Source: Fodinibacter sp035633415
GTDB taxonomy: Bacteria > Actinomycetota > Actinomycetes > Actinomycetales > Dermatophilaceae
Direction of reading: 5' to 3'
DNA: 25,456 nucleotides
NCBI GenBank assembly: GCA_035633415.1
Contig: DASQEZ010000342.1
Coordinates: 1-25,456, forward strand
The notes under the pieces are model-generated. The model had not been told where the DNA came from, did no database searches, and saw nothing but the letters and a program-made list of their open reading frames with translations. Shown piece by piece: positions 14,777-23,820 of this stretch. The translations under genes were made by a program, and so were the position numbers. The first letter of the stretch is position 1. The number at the start of each line of letters is the position of its first letter.

Positions 14777-16423
14777 ATGACGGAGCTCTCGATCCGTCCG
14801 GACGAGATCCGGGACGCACTGGACAGCTACGTCCGGTCCTACGAGCCCGGCGTCGCCGCGCGCGAAGAGGTCGGTCGCGTCACCGACGCCGGCGACGGCA
14901 TCGCGCACGTCGAGGGCCTGCCCTCGGCCATGACCAACGAGCTGCTGCAGTTCGAGGACGGCACCCTCGGCCTCGCGCTGAACCTCGACGTCCACGAGAT
15001 CGGCGTCGTCATCCTCGGCGAGTTCTCCGCGATCGAGGAGGGCCAGGAGGTCAAGCGCACCGGGGAGGTCCTCTCGGTGCCGGTCGGCGACAACTTCCTC
15101 GGACGCGTCGTCAACCCGCTCGGCACGCCGATCGACGGCCTGGGCGAGATCGTGAGCGAGGAGCGCCGTGCGCTCGAGCTCCAGGCGCCGACCGTCGTGC
15201 AGCGCAAGTCGGTGCACGAGCCGCTGCAGACCGGCCTGAAGGCCGTCGACGCGATGACCCCCATCGGTCGTGGCCAGCGCCAGCTGATCATCGGTGACCG
15301 CCAGACCGGCAAGACCACGGTCGCGGTCGACACGATCATCAACCAGAAGGAGTTCTGGGACAGCGGCGACCCCGACAAGCAGGTGCGCTGCATCTACGTC
15401 GCCATCGGCCAGAAGGGCTCGACCATCGCGGCGGTCCGCGGCACCCTCGAGGAGGCCGGCGCGATGGAGTACACCACCATCGTCGCGGCCCCGGCATCGG
15501 ACTCGGCCGGCTTCAAGTACCTCGCGCCCTACACCGGCTCGGCCATCGGCCAGCACTGGATGTACCAGGGCAAGCACGTCCTCATCGTGTTCGACGACCT
15601 GTCCAAGCAGGCCGAGGCCTACCGCTCGGTCTCCCTTCTCCTGCGCCGTCCTCCGGGCCGCGAGGCCTACCCGGGCGACGTGTTCTACCTGCACAGCCGG
15701 CTGCTCGAGCGTTGCGCCAAGCTCTCCGACGAGCTCGGCCACGGCTCGATGACCGGGCTGCCGATCATCGAGACCAAGGCGGGCGACGTCTCGGCGTACA
15801 TCCCCACCAACGTCATCTCGATCACCGACGGCCAGATCTACCTGCAGGCCGACCTGTTCAACGCCAACGTCCGCCCGGCGATCGACGTGGGTGTCTCGGT
15901 GTCGCGTGTCGGTGGCGCCGCGCAGATCAAGGCGATGAAGTCCGTCGCCGGTCGACTCAAGCTCGACCTCGCGCAGTACCGCGCGCTCGAGGCGTTCGCG
16001 ATGTTCGCGTCCGACCTCGACCCGGCGTCGCGGGCCCAGCTCGCGAAGGGCGCTCGCCTGGTCGAGCTGCTCAAGCAGCGCCAGGCCTCGCCGTCCCCGG
16101 TCGAGGAGCAGGTCGTCTCCATCTGGCTCGGCACCACGGGCAAGCTCGACGACGTGGCCGTCGAGGACGTCCGCCGGTTCGAGGCCGACTTCCTGGACCA
16201 CCTGCGCCGCAGCAAGAACGAGCTCCTCGCGGCCATCCGCGAGACGGGCAAGTTCGAGGAGGAGACCGAGCAGGCCCTCGAGTCCGAGGTCACGAGCTTC
16301 AAGCACAGGCTCTTCCAGGGCGCCGGCGCCGACGGCATCCAGGCCGGCAAGGAGGCCGAGGACGACGCGGCCGCGCGGGCCCTGGCGTCCGAGCAGGAGC
16401 AGATCGTCAAGCAGAAGCGCTGA
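14777..16423 (+). CDS. atpA: ATP synthase F1 subunit alpha
   Basis: A 548-residue regulatory nucleotide-binding subunit of the F1 head. The beta-barrel domain (DGIAHVEGLPSAMTNELLQF) is followed by PLGTPIDGLGEI, the Walker A loop GDRQTGKT at 173-180, LIVFDDLSKQAEAYRS (Walker B region) and SVSRVGGAAQIKAMK carrying the arginine finger. The C-terminal domain carries a charged tail beyond ~510 (EQALESEVTSFK..., EDDAAARALASEQEQ), an extension seen in actinobacterial alpha subunits; the mycobacterial tail is linked to suppression of ATP hydrolysis. The GAGGAGAAG ribosome site lies before the ATG. Confidence 0.98.
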   Translation: MTELSIRPDEIRDALDSYVRSYEPGVAAREEVGRVTDAGDGIAHVEGLPSAMTNELLQFEDGTLGLALNLDVHEIGVVILGEFSAIEEGQEVKRTGEVLSVPVGDNFLGRVVNPLGTPIDGLGEIVSEERRALELQAPTVVQRKSVHEPLQTGLKAVDAMTPIGRGQRQLIIGDRQTGKTTVAVDTIINQKEFWDSGDPDKQVRCIYVAIGQKGSTIAAVRGTLEEAGAMEYTTIVAAPASDSAGFKYLAPYTGSAIGQHWMYQGKHVLIVFDDLSKQAEAYRSVSLLLRRPPGREAYPGDVFYLHSRLLERCAKLSDELGHGSMTGLPIIETKAGDVSAYIPTNVISITDGQIYLQADLFNANVRPAIDVGVSVSRVGGAAQIKAMKSVAGRLKLDLAQYRALEAFAMFASDLDPASRAQLAKGARLVELLKQRQASPSPVEEQVVSIWLGTTGKLDDVAVEDVRRFEADFLDHLRRSKNELLAAIRETGKFEEETEQALESEVTSFKHRLFQGAGADGIQAGKEAEDDAAARALASEQEQIVKQKR

Positions 16424-16466
16424 CCCGGCACCGACGACCAAGCAGACCTCAGGAAGGCGGAAACGT

Positions 16467-17366
16467 ATGGGAGCGCAGATCCGGGAGTACCGGAACCGCA
16501 TCCGTGCCGTCAGCTCGACGAAGAAGATCACCCGGGCGATGGAGCTCATGGCCGCGGCCCGCGTCGTGAAGGCGCAGGAGGCGGTGCGCGAGTCGAGCCC
16601 GTACGCGCGTGCGCTGACCCGGGCGGTCTCCGCCGTGGCGACCTTCTCCAACGAGGAGCACCCGCTGACCTCCGAGAAGGACGACGTCAAGCGCGCCGCG
16701 GTCGTCATCATCACCTCCGACCGTGGCCTCGCCGGGGCCTACAGCTCCTCCGTCATCAAGGAGAGCGAGCGCCTCATCGCCGCCCTTCGCGAGGACGGCA
16801 AGGAGGTGGCCACCTACCTGCTGGGCCGCAAGGCGATCGGCTTCTACAAGTTCCGCCACCGCGAGAGCGCGGCGGAGTGGAGCGGCGCCTCCGAGAAGCC
16901 CAGCTTCGAGACCGCCCGTGAGGTGGGGGAGCGGCTCGTCGCCGACTTCACCTCGCCCACCGAGGAGGGCGGCGTCGACGAGGTCCACATCGTCTTCACG
17001 CGGTTCATCTCGATGGTCACCCAGGAACCCGAGGTCATCCGGCTGCTGCCCCTGGAGGTGGTCGAGGGTGCCGAGGCCCCGGAGGCCGATGACCTCCTGC
17101 CGCTGTACTCCTTCGAGCCGAGCGCCGAGCGGGTGCTCGACGCGCTGCTGCCGAAGTACGTCAACGCGCGGCTCTACAACTGCATGCTCCAGGCCGCCGC
17201 GTCCGAGCTCGCCGCCCGACAGCGGGCGATGAAGTCGGCCACGGACAACGCCGAGGAGCTCATCAAGAAGTACACCCGGCTGGCCAACCAGGCCCGCCAG
17301 GCCGAGATCACCCAAGAGATCAGCGAAATCGTCGGCGGCTCCAGCGCGCTGGCCGAGAGCAAGTGA
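16467..17366 (+). CDS. atpG: ATP synthase F1 subunit gamma
   Basis: A 299-residue central rotor shaft. The N-terminal helix MGAQIREYRNRIRAVSSTKKITRAMELMAAARV and the C-terminal helix ending MKSATDNAEELIKKYTRLANQARQAEITQEISEIVGG form the coiled coil inside the alpha3beta3 head. The middle Rossmann-like domain includes VVIITSDRGLAGAYSSSVIKE. The start follows AGGAAGG. It ends 14 nt before the preferred atpD ATG. Confidence 0.97.
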   Translation: MGAQIREYRNRIRAVSSTKKITRAMELMAAARVVKAQEAVRESSPYARALTRAVSAVATFSNEEHPLTSEKDDVKRAAVVIITSDRGLAGAYSSSVIKESERLIAALREDGKEVATYLLGRKAIGFYKFRHRESAAEWSGASEKPSFETAREVGERLVADFTSPTEEGGVDEVHIVFTRFISMVTQEPEVIRLLPLEVVEGAEAPEADDLLPLYSFEPSAERVLDALLPKYVNARLYNCMLQAAASELAARQRAMKSATDNAEELIKKYTRLANQARQAEITQEISEIVGGSSALAESK

Positions 17367-17380
17367 GCGAGAGAGAGACC

Positions 17381-18837
<1,457 letters not shown>

Positions 18838-18838
<1 letters not shown>

Positions 18839-19104
18839 TGCCGCTCCAGGTCGAGCTCGTCTCCGCCAGCCGCAAGGTCTGGGAGGGTGAGGCGAGCCAG
18901 GTCAGTGCCCGCTCCATCGACGGCGATCTGGGCATCCTGCCCGGCCACACCCCCATCCTGTGCGTCCTCGACGAGGGCGAGGTGCGGGTGCACGCCGACG
19001 GGGCCTGGCGCTCGGCACAGATCGACGGCGGCTTCCTCTCGGTCGACCACGACCGGGTGACGATCGTGGCCGAGTCGGTCGACGCCAGCGGCATGGGTTC
19101 CTGA
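18838..19104 (+). CDS. atpC: ATP synthase subunit epsilon, short form
   Basis: An 88-residue protein starting at the ATG that shares one base with the atpD stop (TGATG). It has the N-terminal beta-sandwich: MPLQVELVSASRKVWEGEA, GDLGILPGHTPILCVLDEGEV, GGFLSVDHDRVTIVAESV. The chain stops at VDASGMGS, immediately after the sandwich. The C-terminal two-helix domain present in E. coli (~138 aa) is absent. That domain can insert into F1 and block ATP hydrolysis, so this epsilon cannot inhibit in that way. Short epsilons are known in other actinobacteria, and no frameshift is visible that would restore a longer form. Confidence 0.94.
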
Positions 19105-19128
19105 CATCGAGGGCCGGGGACCGCTCGC

Positions 19129-19560
19129 ATGACGCCCGTCGTCGCTGCCGAGCTGGTCCTCGCCCTCGTCGTCCTGCTCGTCGTCGGCGCGCTCACCTTC
19201 GTGTGGGCGCGCCGACGCTACATCTCCGGTGACGGCCGGCCGGTCATGCTCTGCGCCCGGCGTCAGGGGGAGGGTGGCCGGTGGCGGCTGGGACTGGCCC
19301 GGCTCAGCTCGGACCGGTTCGAGTGGTTCAGCATCGTGGGCCCCTCGCTGCGACCCGAGGTGTCGTGGTCGCGCGGTGAGCTCGACTTCGGGGGCGCCGT
19401 ACCGCTTCGCGACCCGATCCCGGGCCTGGCCGACCCGGTCGCCGTCCAGGGCAGGGCCGGGGCGCAGTCCTGCGAGTTCGCGTTCGTGCCGGCGGCCTAC
19501 ACGGCCGTGCGGGCCTGGCTCGAGTCCAGCCCGCCGGGCTTCAACGTCAACGTCGCCTGA
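19129..19560 (+). CDS. DUF2550 family membrane-anchored protein
   Basis: A 143-residue protein with one N-terminal membrane helix (residues ~5-26, AAELVLALVVLLVVGALTFVWA), then a soluble domain beginning RRRYISGDGRPVMLCAR. That domain contains GGRWRLGLARLSSDRFEWFSIVGPS and ends in PAAYTAVRAWLESSPPG. This matches the DUF2550 proteins found directly after atpC in actinobacteria (mycobacterial Rv1312 position). Function unknown. It starts 24 nt after atpC and is likely read through from the ATP synthase operon. It ends just before a large palindrome. Confidence 0.85.
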   Translation: MTPVVAAELVLALVVLLVVGALTFVWARRRYISGDGRPVMLCARRQGEGGRWRLGLARLSSDRFEWFSIVGPSLRPEVSWSRGELDFGGAVPLRDPIPGLADPVAVQGRAGAQSCEFAFVPAAYTAVRAWLESSPPGFNVNVA

Positions 19561-19569
19561 CTCCGCACC

Positions 19570-19632
19570 GACCCGACTTATTGCGGTGTGGCGACATCCG
19601 GAGGATGTCGCCACACCGCAATAAGTCGGGTC
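19570..19632. repeat. Perfect 30-bp-arm palindrome between convergent genes
   Basis: The arms 19570-19599 and 19603-19632 are exact reverse complements separated by GGA. It begins 10 nt after the DUF2550 gene stop, and its last two bases are part of the TCA (minus-strand TGA) stop of the adenosyltransferase gene at 19631-19633. It probably acts as a bidirectional terminator. Its AT-richer centre of each arm (ACTTATTGCGGTGTGG) and exactness also suggest a dispersed palindromic repeat family. No T tract follows on either side except those within the arms. Confidence 0.85.
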
Positions 19633-20260
19633 AGCTGTCGCCGGTCTGGCTCGGGGTCTGCTCGCGGCCGCCACCGGGCTGCCACAGCACGTCTCCACCG
19701 GGCAGGTTCGCGCACCGGGCGAGCACGAAGAGCAGGTCCGAGAGCCGGTTGAGGTAGGTCGCGGTCACCGGGTTGACCCCACCGTGACCGCGCGAGTCGC
19801 CCGGTTCGGTGCCGTAGGCCTCGACCGCGGCCCACACCGAGCGCTCCGCGCGACGCACGATGGTGAGGGCGAGGTGGAGGTGCGCGGCCCCCACCGTTCC
19901 CCCCGGCAGGATGAAGGACCGCAGCTTCTCGAGCTGCTCGAGGTAGCGGTCGCAGTCGGTCTCCAGCTCGCTGACCCACTCCTGCTTGACCCGCAGCGGC
20001 GGGTACTCGTAGGTGCGCTGGAGCGGGGTGGACAGGTCGGCTCCGATGTCGAACAGGTCGTTCTGCACCCGCGTCAGCACCGTCCGCACGTCTGCCGGGA
20101 GGTCGCCGCAGGCGACCGCCATGCCGATCGCGGCGTTCGCCTCGTTGGCGTCGGCGTACGCAGCCAGTCGTGGGTCGGTCTTGCGGGTACGGCTCAGGTC
20201 GCCCAGCGCCGTGGTGCCGTCGTCGCCGGTGCGGGTGTAGATCCGGGTGAGGTTGACCAT
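19631..20260 (-). CDS. PduO-type cob(I)alamin adenosyltransferase
   Basis: A 209-residue ATP:cob(I)alamin adenosyltransferase that makes adenosylcobalamin. The ATG at 20260 follows GGGAGG. The N-terminal ATP loop reads TRIYTRTGDDGTTALGDLSR and is followed by YADANEANAAIG. The central helix carries IVRRAERSVWAA, with the ATP-contacting arginines, and the end has YLNRLSDLLFVLARCAN. The C-terminal ~15 residues are polar. In mycobacteria the orthologue (Rv1314c position) also lies convergent to the ATP synthase operon. Here the product can supply the cofactor of the mutase encoded 0.6 kb away on the other strand. Confidence 0.94.
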   Translation of the reverse strand: MVNLTRIYTRTGDDGTTALGDLSRTRKTDPRLAAYADANEANAAIGMAVACGDLPADVRTVLTRVQNDLFDIGADLSTPLQRTYEYPPLRVKQEWVSELETDCDRYLEQLEKLRSFILPGGTVGAAHLHLALTIVRRAERSVWAAVEAYGTEPGDSRGHGGVNPVTATYLNRLSDLLFVLARCANLPGGDVLWQPGGGREQTPSQTGDS

Positions 20261-20409
20261 GGGGACAGCCTCCCAGACCTCACGTCGGGCACAGACCGTG
20301 GCATGAAGGTGACATTGTCCGTTCTTTGCCCCTTCTTTACCCGTTGGTGGGTGACGTGAGGGCCCCGCGGTCTGTTGAATGGGCGCACACGAGCGAAGAG
20401 GGGGGCACC
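20261..20409. other. Divergent intergenic region, adenosyltransferase / STAS gene
   Basis: 149 nt that must hold both start regions. On the minus strand GACAAT (20314-20319) is a weak -10 candidate about 54 nt before the adenosyltransferase ATG. I see no cobalamin riboswitch. The plus-strand promoter of the STAS gene is not evident. Confidence 0.3.
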
Positions 20410-20775
20410 GTGGCTGAGGGGACTGCCATCGTGACCATGACCGAGTACCACGACGACGGTGGTTGCCACGTGACGCTGCGGGGGCGGCTCGACGTCCGCA
20501 CGGTCGCCGACCTGCGCCTGACGGTGCACCGGTTGATCGCCGGCGGCACCACACCACTTCTCCTCGACCTCGGCGAGGCCCACGTGGGGGATGCCACCGG
20601 CTTCGGGTTCATCGTGGAGTGTCGGCGCCGGTCGCACCGGGCCGGGCGACCGATGCGGATCGTCGCCGCCGACGACCGCACCCGCCGGCTGCTGCGCCGG
20701 GCCCGGCTGCACCAGCTGCTGCTGGCACCCAGCGGGGTCGTCGCCGAGCCGGTGCTGGCCGGCGCCGCGGGCTGA
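20410..20775 (+). CDS. STAS-domain protein (anti-sigma factor antagonist-like)
   Basis: A 121-residue single STAS domain. GTG at 20410 is chosen because purine-rich AGAGGGGGG precedes it; the upstream extension lies in the promoter region. Signs of the fold are the strand CHVTLRGRLDVRTVADLR, TPLLLDLGEAHVGDATGFGFI and the last strand/helix RPMRIVAADDRTRRLLRRARL. In SpoIIAA/RsbV proteins a serine in D-S-S-G is phosphorylated by an anti-sigma kinase; here the motif is D61-A-T63-G64, so threonine 63 would be the site. No sigma factor or anti-sigma kinase gene lies nearby, so its partner is elsewhere. Confidence 0.85.
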   Translation: MAEGTAIVTMTEYHDDGGCHVTLRGRLDVRTVADLRLTVHRLIAGGTTPLLLDLGEAHVGDATGFGFIVECRRRSHRAGRPMRIVAADDRTRRLLRRARLHQLLLAPSGVVAEPVLAGAAG

Positions 20776-20864
20776 CGTCGGCCAGAACGGTCGTCGCCTC
20801 CCGAGCCCGGAGGGTGTGGGCACTCTCACCGTGCGCGTCGCTACCCGGTCCCCGGCCCCACGGC

Positions 20865-20870
20865 TAGCGT
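20865..20870 (+). promoter_or_regulatory. Putative leaderless -10 element of meaA
   Basis: TAGCGT lies 7 nt before the ATG at 20878, and no Shine-Dalgarno sequence is present. Transcription would start on the start codon. The 102-nt gap from the STAS gene is otherwise featureless. Confidence 0.55.
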
Positions 20871-20877
20871 TTCGCCC

Positions 20878-22947
20878 ATGTCCGAGACCAGCGATGCCCC
20901 ACGTCCCGAGCGCGACCGCCCGTGGGTGATGCGCACGTACGCCGGGCACTCCAGCGCGGCGGCGAGCAACGCCTTGTACCGACGCAACCTCGACAAGGGC
21001 CAGACGGGGCTCTCGGTGGCGTTCGACCTGCCGACCCAGACCGGCTACGACCCCGACCACGTGCTGGCTCGTGGTGAGGTCGGCAAGGTCGGCGTGCCCA
21101 TCTCGCACATCGGCGACATGCGCGCGCTGTTCGCCGACATCCCCCTGTCGCGGATGAACACCTCGATGACCATCAACGCCACCGCGATGTGGCTGCTCGC
21201 GCTCTACCAGGTGGCCGCTGAGGAGCAGGCCGAGGCGGCGGGGGAGGACCCGGCATCCGCGGTGCGGGCCCTGGCCGGAACCACCCAGAACGACATCATC
21301 AAGGAGTACCTCTCGCGAGGGACCTACGTCTTCGCTCCGGGGCCTTCGCTGCGCCTGATCACCGACATGGTGACCTACACCGTCTCCGAGATCCCGAAGT
21401 GGAACCCGACCAACATCTGCAGCTACCACCTGCAGGAGGCCGGCGCGACGCCGGTGCAGGAGATCGCCTACGCCATGTGCACCGCGATCGCGGTGCTCGA
21501 CGCCGTGCGCGACTCGGGCCAGGTCCCACCGGAGCGGTTCGGCGAGGTCGTCGCCCGGATCTCCTTCTTCGTCAACGCCGGCGTGCGTTTCGTCGAGGAG
21601 ATGTGCAAGATGCGTGCGTTCGTGCAGCTCTGGGACGAGCTGACCCTCGAGCGCTACGGCGTCACCGACGCCAAACAACGCCGCTTCCGCTACGGGGTGC
21701 AGGTCAACTCGCTCGGCCTCACCGAGGCGCAGCCGGAGAACAACGTGCAGCGAATCGTGCTCGAGATGCTCGCCGTGACGATGTCCAAGGACGCCCGCGC
21801 CCGCGCAGTCCAGCTGCCGGCGTGGAACGAGGCCCTGGGCCTGCCGCGCCCGTGGGACCAGCAGTGGTCGCTGCGCATCCAGCAGGTGCTCGCCTACGAG
21901 TCCGACCTGCTCGAGTACGAGGACCTCTTCGAGGGGTCCACGGTGGTGGCCACCAAGGTCGCCGAGCTCGTGGAGGGCGCCCGCGCCGAGATCGACCGGG
22001 TGCAGGCCATGGGTGGAGCCGTGCCCGCCGTCGAGGGCGGTTACATGAAGAGCGAGCTCGTCGCCTCGCACTCGCGCCGGCGCCAGCGGATCGAGGCAGG
22101 TGAGGACGTCGTCGTCGGGGTGAACCGCTTCGAGACCACTGAGCCCAACCCACTGACCGCCGACCTCGAGACCGCGATCCAGAGCGTGGATGCCGGGGTC
22201 GAGGCCGCAGCGGCCGCGGCGGTGCGGCGCTGGCGGGAGGAGCGCGACGCGGACCCACAGCGCAAGGCTCGCGCGGCATCCGCGCTGGCCCGGCTCCTCG
22301 CCGACGCCGTCACCGACACCAACCTGATGGCCGCCACCCTGGAGTGTGCCCGCGCCGGGCTCACCACCGGGGAGTGGGCGGGGGCCCTGCGCGAGGTGTT
22401 CGGCGAGTTCCGCGCGCCGACGGGCGTCAGCGGCTCGGTCGGCGTGGGCGCCGGCAGCGAGGCCCTGACCGACGTGCGGGCGATGGTCACGAGAACCAGT
22501 GAGGAGCTCGGCGAGCGGCTGCGGCTCCTCGTCGGCAAGCCGGGCCTCGACGGTCACTCCAACGGCGCGGAGCAGATCGCCGTGCGTGCCCGTGACGCCG
22601 GCTTCGAGGTGGTCTACCAGGGGATCCGGCTGACCCCCGAGCAGATCGTCGGGGCGGCCGTGGCCGAGGACGTGCACCTCGTCGGCATCTCGATCCTGTC
22701 GGGATCGCACATGGAGCTGGTGCCGGAGGTGCTCGACCGGATGCGTGAGGCAGGGGCCGCAGACGTGCCGGTGATCGTCGGAGGCATCATCCCCGAGGCC
22801 GACGCCGTGCGGCTCAAGGCACTCGGGGTGGCCGAGGTGTTCACGCCCAAGGACTTCGGGCTCAACGACATCATGGTGCGCTTCGTCGAGGTCATCCGGG
22901 CCTCGCGAGGGCTCGGCACCGACGTGGCGACGCCCGCCCACGCCTGA
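20878..22947 (+). CDS. meaA: Ethylmalonyl-CoA mutase (MeaA/Ecm), B12-dependent
   Basis: A 689-residue coenzyme-B12-dependent acyl-CoA mutase with both domains in one chain. The N-terminal TIM barrel begins RPWVMRTYAGHSSAAASNALYR, followed by KGQTGLSVAFDLPTQTGYDPD, MNTSMTINATAMWLLALYQ and AGTTQNDIIKEYLSRGTYVF. The C-terminal cobalamin domain has DxHxxG as D558-G-H560-S-N-G563, then GISILSGSH and VIVGGIIPEAD. The overall wording follows MeaA/ethylmalonyl-CoA mutase of streptomycetes and methylotrophs rather than methylmalonyl-CoA mutase, which has a longer large subunit and usually a partner subunit. Ecm converts (2R)-ethylmalonyl-CoA to (2S)-methylsuccinyl-CoA. The adenosyltransferase and acyl-CoA dehydrogenase genes nearby fit this role. 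The crotonyl-CoA carboxylase/reductase gene is not in the window. Confidence 0.9.
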   Translation: MSETSDAPRPERDRPWVMRTYAGHSSAAASNALYRRNLDKGQTGLSVAFDLPTQTGYDPDHVLARGEVGKVGVPISHIGDMRALFADIPLSRMNTSMTINATAMWLLALYQVAAEEQAEAAGEDPASAVRALAGTTQNDIIKEYLSRGTYVFAPGPSLRLITDMVTYTVSEIPKWNPTNICSYHLQEAGATPVQEIAYAMCTAIAVLDAVRDSGQVPPERFGEVVARISFFVNAGVRFVEEMCKMRAFVQLWDELTLERYGVTDAKQRRFRYGVQVNSLGLTEAQPENNVQRIVLEMLAVTMSKDARARAVQLPAWNEALGLPRPWDQQWSLRIQQVLAYESDLLEYEDLFEGSTVVATKVAELVEGARAEIDRVQAMGGAVPAVEGGYMKSELVASHSRRRQRIEAGEDVVVGVNRFETTEPNPLTADLETAIQSVDAGVEAAAAAAVRRWREERDADPQRKARAASALARLLADAVTDTNLMAATLECARAGLTTGEWAGALREVFGEFRAPTGVSGSVGVGAGSEALTDVRAMVTRTSEELGERLRLLVGKPGLDGHSNGAEQIAVRARDAGFEVVYQGIRLTPEQIVGAAVAEDVHLVGISILSGSHMELVPEVLDRMREAGAADVPVIVGGIIPEADAVRLKALGVAEVFTPKDFGLNDIMVRFVEVIRASRGLGTDVATPAHA

Positions 22948-23074
22948 GCGCAGCGGGCGTCGCAGCGGGCGGCCTCGCTCGGGCGGCCATGCTCGGCGAC
23001 AGGGCCGCGGTGAGCTCGCGGTTGAACGCCGGGATGCCGTCAGGGTTGCGGCCGGTGCGGCTCGGGACGCGGTC

Positions 23075-23208
23075 GGCGATGGCGGGTCGGGGTTCGGCAC
23101 GAGCTACCGCGTGGGACTCGTCGCGATCACAGCGACTCCTGCGCTGTAACCGGCGCTCTACGTCGCCCGCTCCGACGCTGCCGTGGCCACGCCTGCCGGG
23201 CGGTAGGC
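23075..23208. repeat. Direct repeat, copy 1 (~134 bp)
   Basis: Aligned without gaps to 23662-23795 (offset 587). Bases 23075-23099 match at 21 of 25 positions, 23100-23161 are identical over 62 bp, 23162-23194 are diverged, and 23195-23208 (GCCGGGCGGTAGGC) are identical again. The core contains the inverted repeat ACAGCG...CGCTGT with a 7-nt loop. Confidence 0.88.
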
Positions 23209-23241
23209 CTGGCCTGGCCAGGCCGGCGCCTCGAGCGGGCG

Positions 23242-23247
23242 TAGCGT
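23242..23247 (+). promoter_or_regulatory. Putative leaderless -10 element of the small unknown gene
   Basis: TAGCGT lies 6 nt before the ATG at 23254 with no ribosome site. A perfect 14-bp palindrome (23211-23224) covers the -35 position and could be an operator. Confidence 0.5.
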
Positions 23248-23253
23248 ACGGGC

Positions 23254-23589
23254 ATGGCTCTGCACTGTGCCGCGACCCTGGTGCTCGTGCCGGTGGGCAC
23301 GGCCCCGGACGACGCGGCCGCGGTCGGCGCCGTCGTGGTGGGTCCCCTCGCACCAGGTGCCGACCTCGTCGAGGAGCTCCAGTGCCTGGCCGACCTGCAC
23401 CGGGGCGAACGCGTCGTCGTGCCGGTCGTGCCGGAGCAGCTGCACGCGGTGCTGGAGCACCTCGGTCGGGCAGCGCGGTCCGGCGACGAAGGCGCTCCCG
23501 AGCCGGTGTGGCTCGAGGTCGGCGACGACGGCTGGGCGCTCGTGCCCAGGCTGGGTGTGACGCGCCAGGTGCGGGCGTCCCTCGAGTGA
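23254..23589 (+). CDS. Small unknown protein, 111 aa
   Basis: I do not recognise this protein. It begins MALHCAATLVLVPVGTAPDDAAAVGAVVVG and continues as an acidic, mixed alpha/beta-looking chain with VVVPVVPEQLHAVLEHLG and VWLEVGDDGWALVPRLGV. There is no signal peptide with a cleavage site, no clear membrane helix and no enzyme motif. Evidence that it is a gene: strong G/C third-position bias over the whole length and a TAGCGT hexamer 6 nt before the ATG. It is bracketed by two ~134-bp direct repeats, and its last codons belong to a 28-bp sequence duplicated 44 bp downstream. It may be a lineage-specific or inserted gene. Confidence 0.65.
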   Translation: MALHCAATLVLVPVGTAPDDAAAVGAVVVGPLAPGADLVEELQCLADLHRGERVVVPVVPEQLHAVLEHLGRAARSGDEGAPEPVWLEVGDDGWALVPRLGVTRQVRASLE

Positions 23590-23647
23590 CCTGTTGGGTC
23601 GATGCCGGAACGCTCGTGCCGTCCCTCGAGTGACCTGTTGGTCGATG
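23577..23647. repeat. Short direct duplication at the 3' end of the small gene
   Basis: 23577-23604 (28 nt, starting GTCCCTCGAGTGACCTGTTG) recurs at 23621-23647 with a single G deleted, 44 bp apart. The first copy includes the last codons and stop of the gene at 23254. A recent local duplication is the simplest explanation. Confidence 0.85.
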
Positions 23648-23661
23648 TGAGGACGCGCTCT

Positions 23662-23795
23662 GGCGACGGTGGGGCGGGGTTCGGCGCGAGCTACCGCGTG
23701 GGACTCGTCGCGATCACAGCGACTCCTGCGCTGTAACCGGCGCTCTACTGGCGTGGGGTCGGCGCTCCCATGCCCGCGGCCGCCGGGCGGTAGGC
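23662..23795. repeat. Direct repeat, copy 2 (~134 bp)
   Basis: Second copy of the element at 23075-23208, with 62 identical core bases at 23687-23748. It fills most of the 231-nt gap between the small unknown gene and the end of nucS. Nothing else is seen in that gap apart from the short duplication at 23621-23647. Confidence 0.88.
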
Positions 23796-23820
23796 GAGGT
23801 CAGGAGCCCTCCGGGGACGA

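Larger units (their letters stand above)
22948..23253. other. 306-nt gap after meaA
   Basis: No convincing gene. It contains an 11-bp tandem duplication (CGCAGCGGGCG twice, near 22950-22975), the first copy of a ~134-bp direct repeat (23075-23208), a perfect 14-bp palindrome GGCCTGGCCAGGCC (23211-23224) and a -10 hexamer for the next gene. Long frames here on both strands lack family features and are caused by GC bias. Confidence 0.6.

Noticed and set aside
17363..17380. GTG start for atpD overlapping the atpG stop
   Set aside because: The ATG 18 nt downstream has a purine-rich site in front and a more usual N-terminus. The GTG remains possible.
20261..20409. Cobalamin riboswitch before the adenosyltransferase gene
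   Set aside because: The region is only 149 nt, is shared by two divergent genes, and shows no B12-box-like sequence.
22989..23633. Long plus-strand frame covering repeat copy 1 and the small gene
   Set aside because: It is Arg/Pro/Gly-rich with no family features, and a different frame with a better start and promoter covers 23254-23589. The shared peptide in both repeat copies only reflects identical DNA.
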